From CAXXOK01 sp964584315 (lineage in GTDB: Bacteria > Bacillota > Clostridia > Christensenellales > Aristaeellaceae): a DNA stretch of 24,901 nt. The notes below the pieces were generated by a model. It was not told the origin of the DNA and made no database searches. It saw nothing but the letters and a program-made list of their open reading frames with translations. The position numbers and the translations under genes are program-made. Position 1 is the first letter of the stretch. Every line of letters starts with the position of its first letter. Positions 23,058 through 24,901 of this stretch are shown here, piece by piece. The stretch lies in the NCBI GenBank assembly GCA_964584315.1, contig CAZOZO010000044.1:1-24901 (forward strand). The letters are read 5' to 3'.

Positions 23058-23398
23058 GGCCTTCGGCCCTGCCTGCTTGATCGGCGTGCACGACGCTATC
23101 GCGCCATGCACTTGTCAATCAGGCCACCTACGGCTTGCTTTCGCCTTCGGCGAAGCGGCCACAGGCCGCACGCTCTCCTTCGGTGCCCACTGGGCACACG
23201 CTCATCTTTGGTGCCTGCGGGTCGCTCGCCGCTACGCGGCGGCCTTCGGCCCTGCCTGCTTGATCGGCGTGCACGGCGCTATCGTGCCATACCCTTGTCA
23301 ATCAGGCCACCTCCAGTTCGCTTTCGCCTGCGGCGAAGCGGCCACAGGCGGCACGCTCTCTTTTGGTGCCCACTGGGCAAACGCTTCCCTTCGGTGCC
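23058..23398 (+). repeat. Two tandem units of the repeat family, period 183 bp
   Basis: Units at 23058-23215 and 23241-23398 line up with an exact offset of 183 bases. Each has GGCCTTCGGCCCTGCCTGCT, TGATCGGCGTGCACG, CTTGTCAATCAGGCCACCT, GGCGAAGCGGCCACAGGC, GCACGCTCTC and GTGCCCACTGGGCA. Only scattered substitutions separate them. Frames through the units are not genes. A hairpin-prone core (CGCCTTCGGCG in unit 1) lies in the middle. Confidence 0.85.
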
Positions 23399-23415
23399 CT
23401 TGACCCCTTTTCCCC

Positions 23416-24588
23416 TTACTTCCCCAGAAAATCCAGCGCAAACTGCGCATACAGCGCCGCGCCGCGCACCAGCACCGCCTCGTCGATGGCAAAATGGTCA
23501 TTATGGTTCGGCGCGCCATAGCCGAGCGCCTCATTGCGCCCGCCCAAAAAGCAGAACACCCCCGGCACCTGCTCAAGGTAAGCCGCGTAGTCCTCGCTGC
23601 TCATCTGCGGCGGTATGTCGCGCAGCACGCCCTCGCCAAACAGCCGCGTGGCCGCCGCGCGCGCCAGTCCCGCCAGCGCGGGGTCGTTGATCACCGGCGC
23701 GGCAAGGTACTCATACGCTAGCTCCGCGGTCGCGCCATACGCGGCGGCAGTATGTTCACACACGCGCCGTATCAGCCCCTCCACCTGCTTACGCAGGGCC
23801 TTGTCGTGCGTGCGCACGGTGCCCACCATCTCCACCGTGTCCGCGATGATGTTGAAGCGCTTGCCGCCCTGTATCTGCCCGACGGTGACCACCAGCGGCA
23901 CGCGCGGGTCGCTCATGCGCGATACCACCGTTTGCAGCTGCATCACCATGGCGGCGGCGGCGACCACCGCGTCCACCCCCTGCTGGGGCGCGCTGCCGTG
24001 GGCCGCCTTGCCGTGCACGGTCAGCTTGAAGTTGTCGCAGCTGGCCATGCGGCTGCCTTCCTGAATGCTGAAATACGGCGCGTCAAAATCGCCCCAGATG
24101 TGCAGGCCAAACACGGCCTGCACCCCCTCCATCGCGCCCTGCTCGATCACGAAGGCCGAACCGGCGCTGATCTCCTCGGCGGGCTGGAATAAAAAACGCA
24201 CCTCGCCCGCGAACGAGTGTCGCAGGGAGCTTAGGATGCGCGCCGCGCCCAGCAGCATGGCGGTGTGCGTGTCGTGCCCGCAGGCGTGCATCACGCCCGC
24301 GTTTTCGCTGGCGAAGGGCAGGCCCGTGTTTTCCTGAATGGGCAGGGCGTCGATATCCGCGCGCAGCAGCAGTGTTTTGCCGCTCGCCCCCGCCCGGCCC
24401 TTCAGCGTGCCCAGCACGCCCGTGCGGCCTTCAAAGCGCCGCGTGGAGACGCCCAGCGCGGCAAGCTCCGCCGCCACCGCGTCCGTGGTGCGCACCTCCT
24501 GCCAGCTCAGCTCCGGGTGGCGGTGCAGGTCGCGCCGAAGGTCGATGATGTGCGGCTCCGCCGCTTTGGCGAGGCTTAAGATGTCCAT
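23416..24588 (-). CDS. M20-family amidohydrolase / metallopeptidase
   Basis: 390 residues, ATG at 24588 with AGGAGG six bases upstream. It is a di-metal hydrolase of the hippurate/N-acyl-amino-acid/indole-acetyl-amino-acid amidohydrolase group. Motifs: DLRRDLHRHPELSWQE near the start, RADIDALP (76-83), HACGHDTHTAM (101-111, metal His/Asp), QPAEE (135-139, catalytic Glu), GLHI (161-164) and, at the end, NHNDHF (C-terminal metal His). It cleaves the N-acyl group from an amino acid or short peptide, probably in the cytoplasm since no signal is seen. Its start is 26 bases after the stop of the upstream C39-like gene, so they are likely one operon. Confidence 0.93.
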   Translation of the reverse strand: MDILSLAKAAEPHIIDLRRDLHRHPELSWQEVRTTDAVAAELAALGVSTRRFEGRTGVLGTLKGRAGASGKTLLLRADIDALPIQENTGLPFASENAGVMHACGHDTHTAMLLGAARILSSLRHSFAGEVRFLFQPAEEISAGSAFVIEQGAMEGVQAVFGLHIWGDFDAPYFSIQEGSRMASCDNFKLTVHGKAAHGSAPQQGVDAVVAAAAMVMQLQTVVSRMSDPRVPLVVTVGQIQGGKRFNIIADTVEMVGTVRTHDKALRKQVEGLIRRVCEHTAAAYGATAELAYEYLAAPVINDPALAGLARAAATRLFGEGVLRDIPPQMSSEDYAAYLEQVPGVFCFLGGRNEALGYGAPNHNDHFAIDEAVLVRGAALYAQFALDFLGK

Positions 24589-24614
24589 GGGGTACCTCCT
24601 TGCGTCGCAGGCGG

Positions 24615-24901
24615 TCAGATGTGGTATTCCACCGCATCCGTGCCCGCGCAGGTATGCTCGTTGAACAGCAGCACGCACTCGCGCCTTGCGTTGGGGCCAA
24701 GGCTGTAGTAGCTGTTCGCTTCATTATTGAATACGTCCCAGCGGATACGGCGGTTCAGGCACGCGGGCTCGCCTTCGACGGGCTGTATGCGCTCGTCGTG
24801 AAAGTCATGCTGCCAAAAGTAGGGGTCGAACACGTCCAAATACTCCTCGTGTGCGCCGGTCAGCAGCACGTAGTGCTCGCACTCCAGCCATACGCGGGCC
24901 A
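24615..24901 (-). CDS. C-terminal part of a probable C39-like cysteine peptidase (runs off right edge)
   Basis: About 95 codons are visible, entering from the right edge, with a TGA at 24615. The reading ARVWLECEHYVLLTGAHEEY followed by LDVFDPYFW resembles the His block of papain-like C39-type proteins (HYVLLTG, then DPY supplying the Asp). The catalytic Cys would lie outside the window. The end (NSYYSLGPNARRECVLLFNE) has no motif known to me. It is followed after 26 bases by the M20 amidohydrolase in the same direction, a pairing that suggests peptide or N-acyl-amino-acid breakdown. The family call is by eye on one motif block. Confidence 0.5.
   Translation of the reverse strand, partial: ARVWLECEHYVLLTGAHEEYLDVFDPYFWQHDFHDERIQPVEGEPACLNRRIRWDVFNNEANSYYSLGPNARRECVLLFNEHTCAGTDAVEYHI

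Noticed and set aside
23058..23398. CRISPR array suspected from the tandem repeats
   Set aside because: The unit is over 150 bases with short spacers and only two full copies; no cas genes are nearby.
22935..23690. A 251-codon plus-strand frame through the repeat block
   Set aside because: Repeats of the DNA produce repeated Arg-rich peptide; it continues antisense into the M20 gene.

Overview
The window looks like a chromosomal segment of a GC-rich Bacillota, most likely a gut-type member of class Clostridia. Most start codons have strong AGGAGG-type ribosome binding sites, promoters are consensus TTGACA/TATAAT, lipoprotein and SH3-domain cell-surface proteins carry Thr/Pro (TPTPTP) linkers, and the sugar regulator is of the Bacillota AraR type. 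A lineage near Christensenellales is a guess from the style of the SH3 proteins, not something the sequence proves.

Layout. (1) 1-3160, minus strand: the N-terminus of a type II topoisomerase B subunit (gyrB/parE) at the left edge, then a compact group of a Nudix hydrolase, a 53-residue membrane protein, a GNAT acetyltransferase and a TPR lipoprotein, ending in a clear terminator. (2) 3300-7076, plus strand: a 1207-residue surface protein with two MucBP-like repeats, five SH3 modules, one C-terminal membrane segment and a Tyr/Pro repeat tail. (3) 7080-10200: a phage-immunity-like module. It has an XRE repressor with a divergent consensus promoter and operator-like repeats, two tiny ORFs, a small secreted SH3 protein and a sigma-region-4-like regulator of the phage DUF1492/ArpU type. 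(4) 10371-15750, minus: a complete multiple-monosaccharide ABC transporter (chvE-mmsA-mmsB) with an AraR-like regulator as the last gene. An AraR-type operator lies in the leader of the operon. (5) 15750-17600: repeat-rich intergenic DNA, then a MarR regulator and an FMN-binding PNPOx-like protein in a tight operon with a palindrome over the promoter. (6) 17600-20350: a lower-GC island with a large GT-C-like membrane protein, ending beside a tRNA-Arg(CCT) gene. (7) 20739-21829: a secreted Pro/Thr-rich protein. (8) 22060-24901: a VOC protein, a 1-kb block of repeats, an M20 amidohydrolase and the C-terminus of a probable C39-like cysteine peptidase.

The most unusual content is: a repeat family (two tandem copies with a 183-bp period, one partial copy, one inverted copy 7 kb away) with a second 39-bp repeat; the phage-like switch embedded in host-like GC-rich DNA; the NPYARP-rich intracellular tail of the large surface protein; and TTG start codons on all three ligand- or repressor-type regulators. 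No CRISPR array, complete insertion sequence or rRNA gene was seen.
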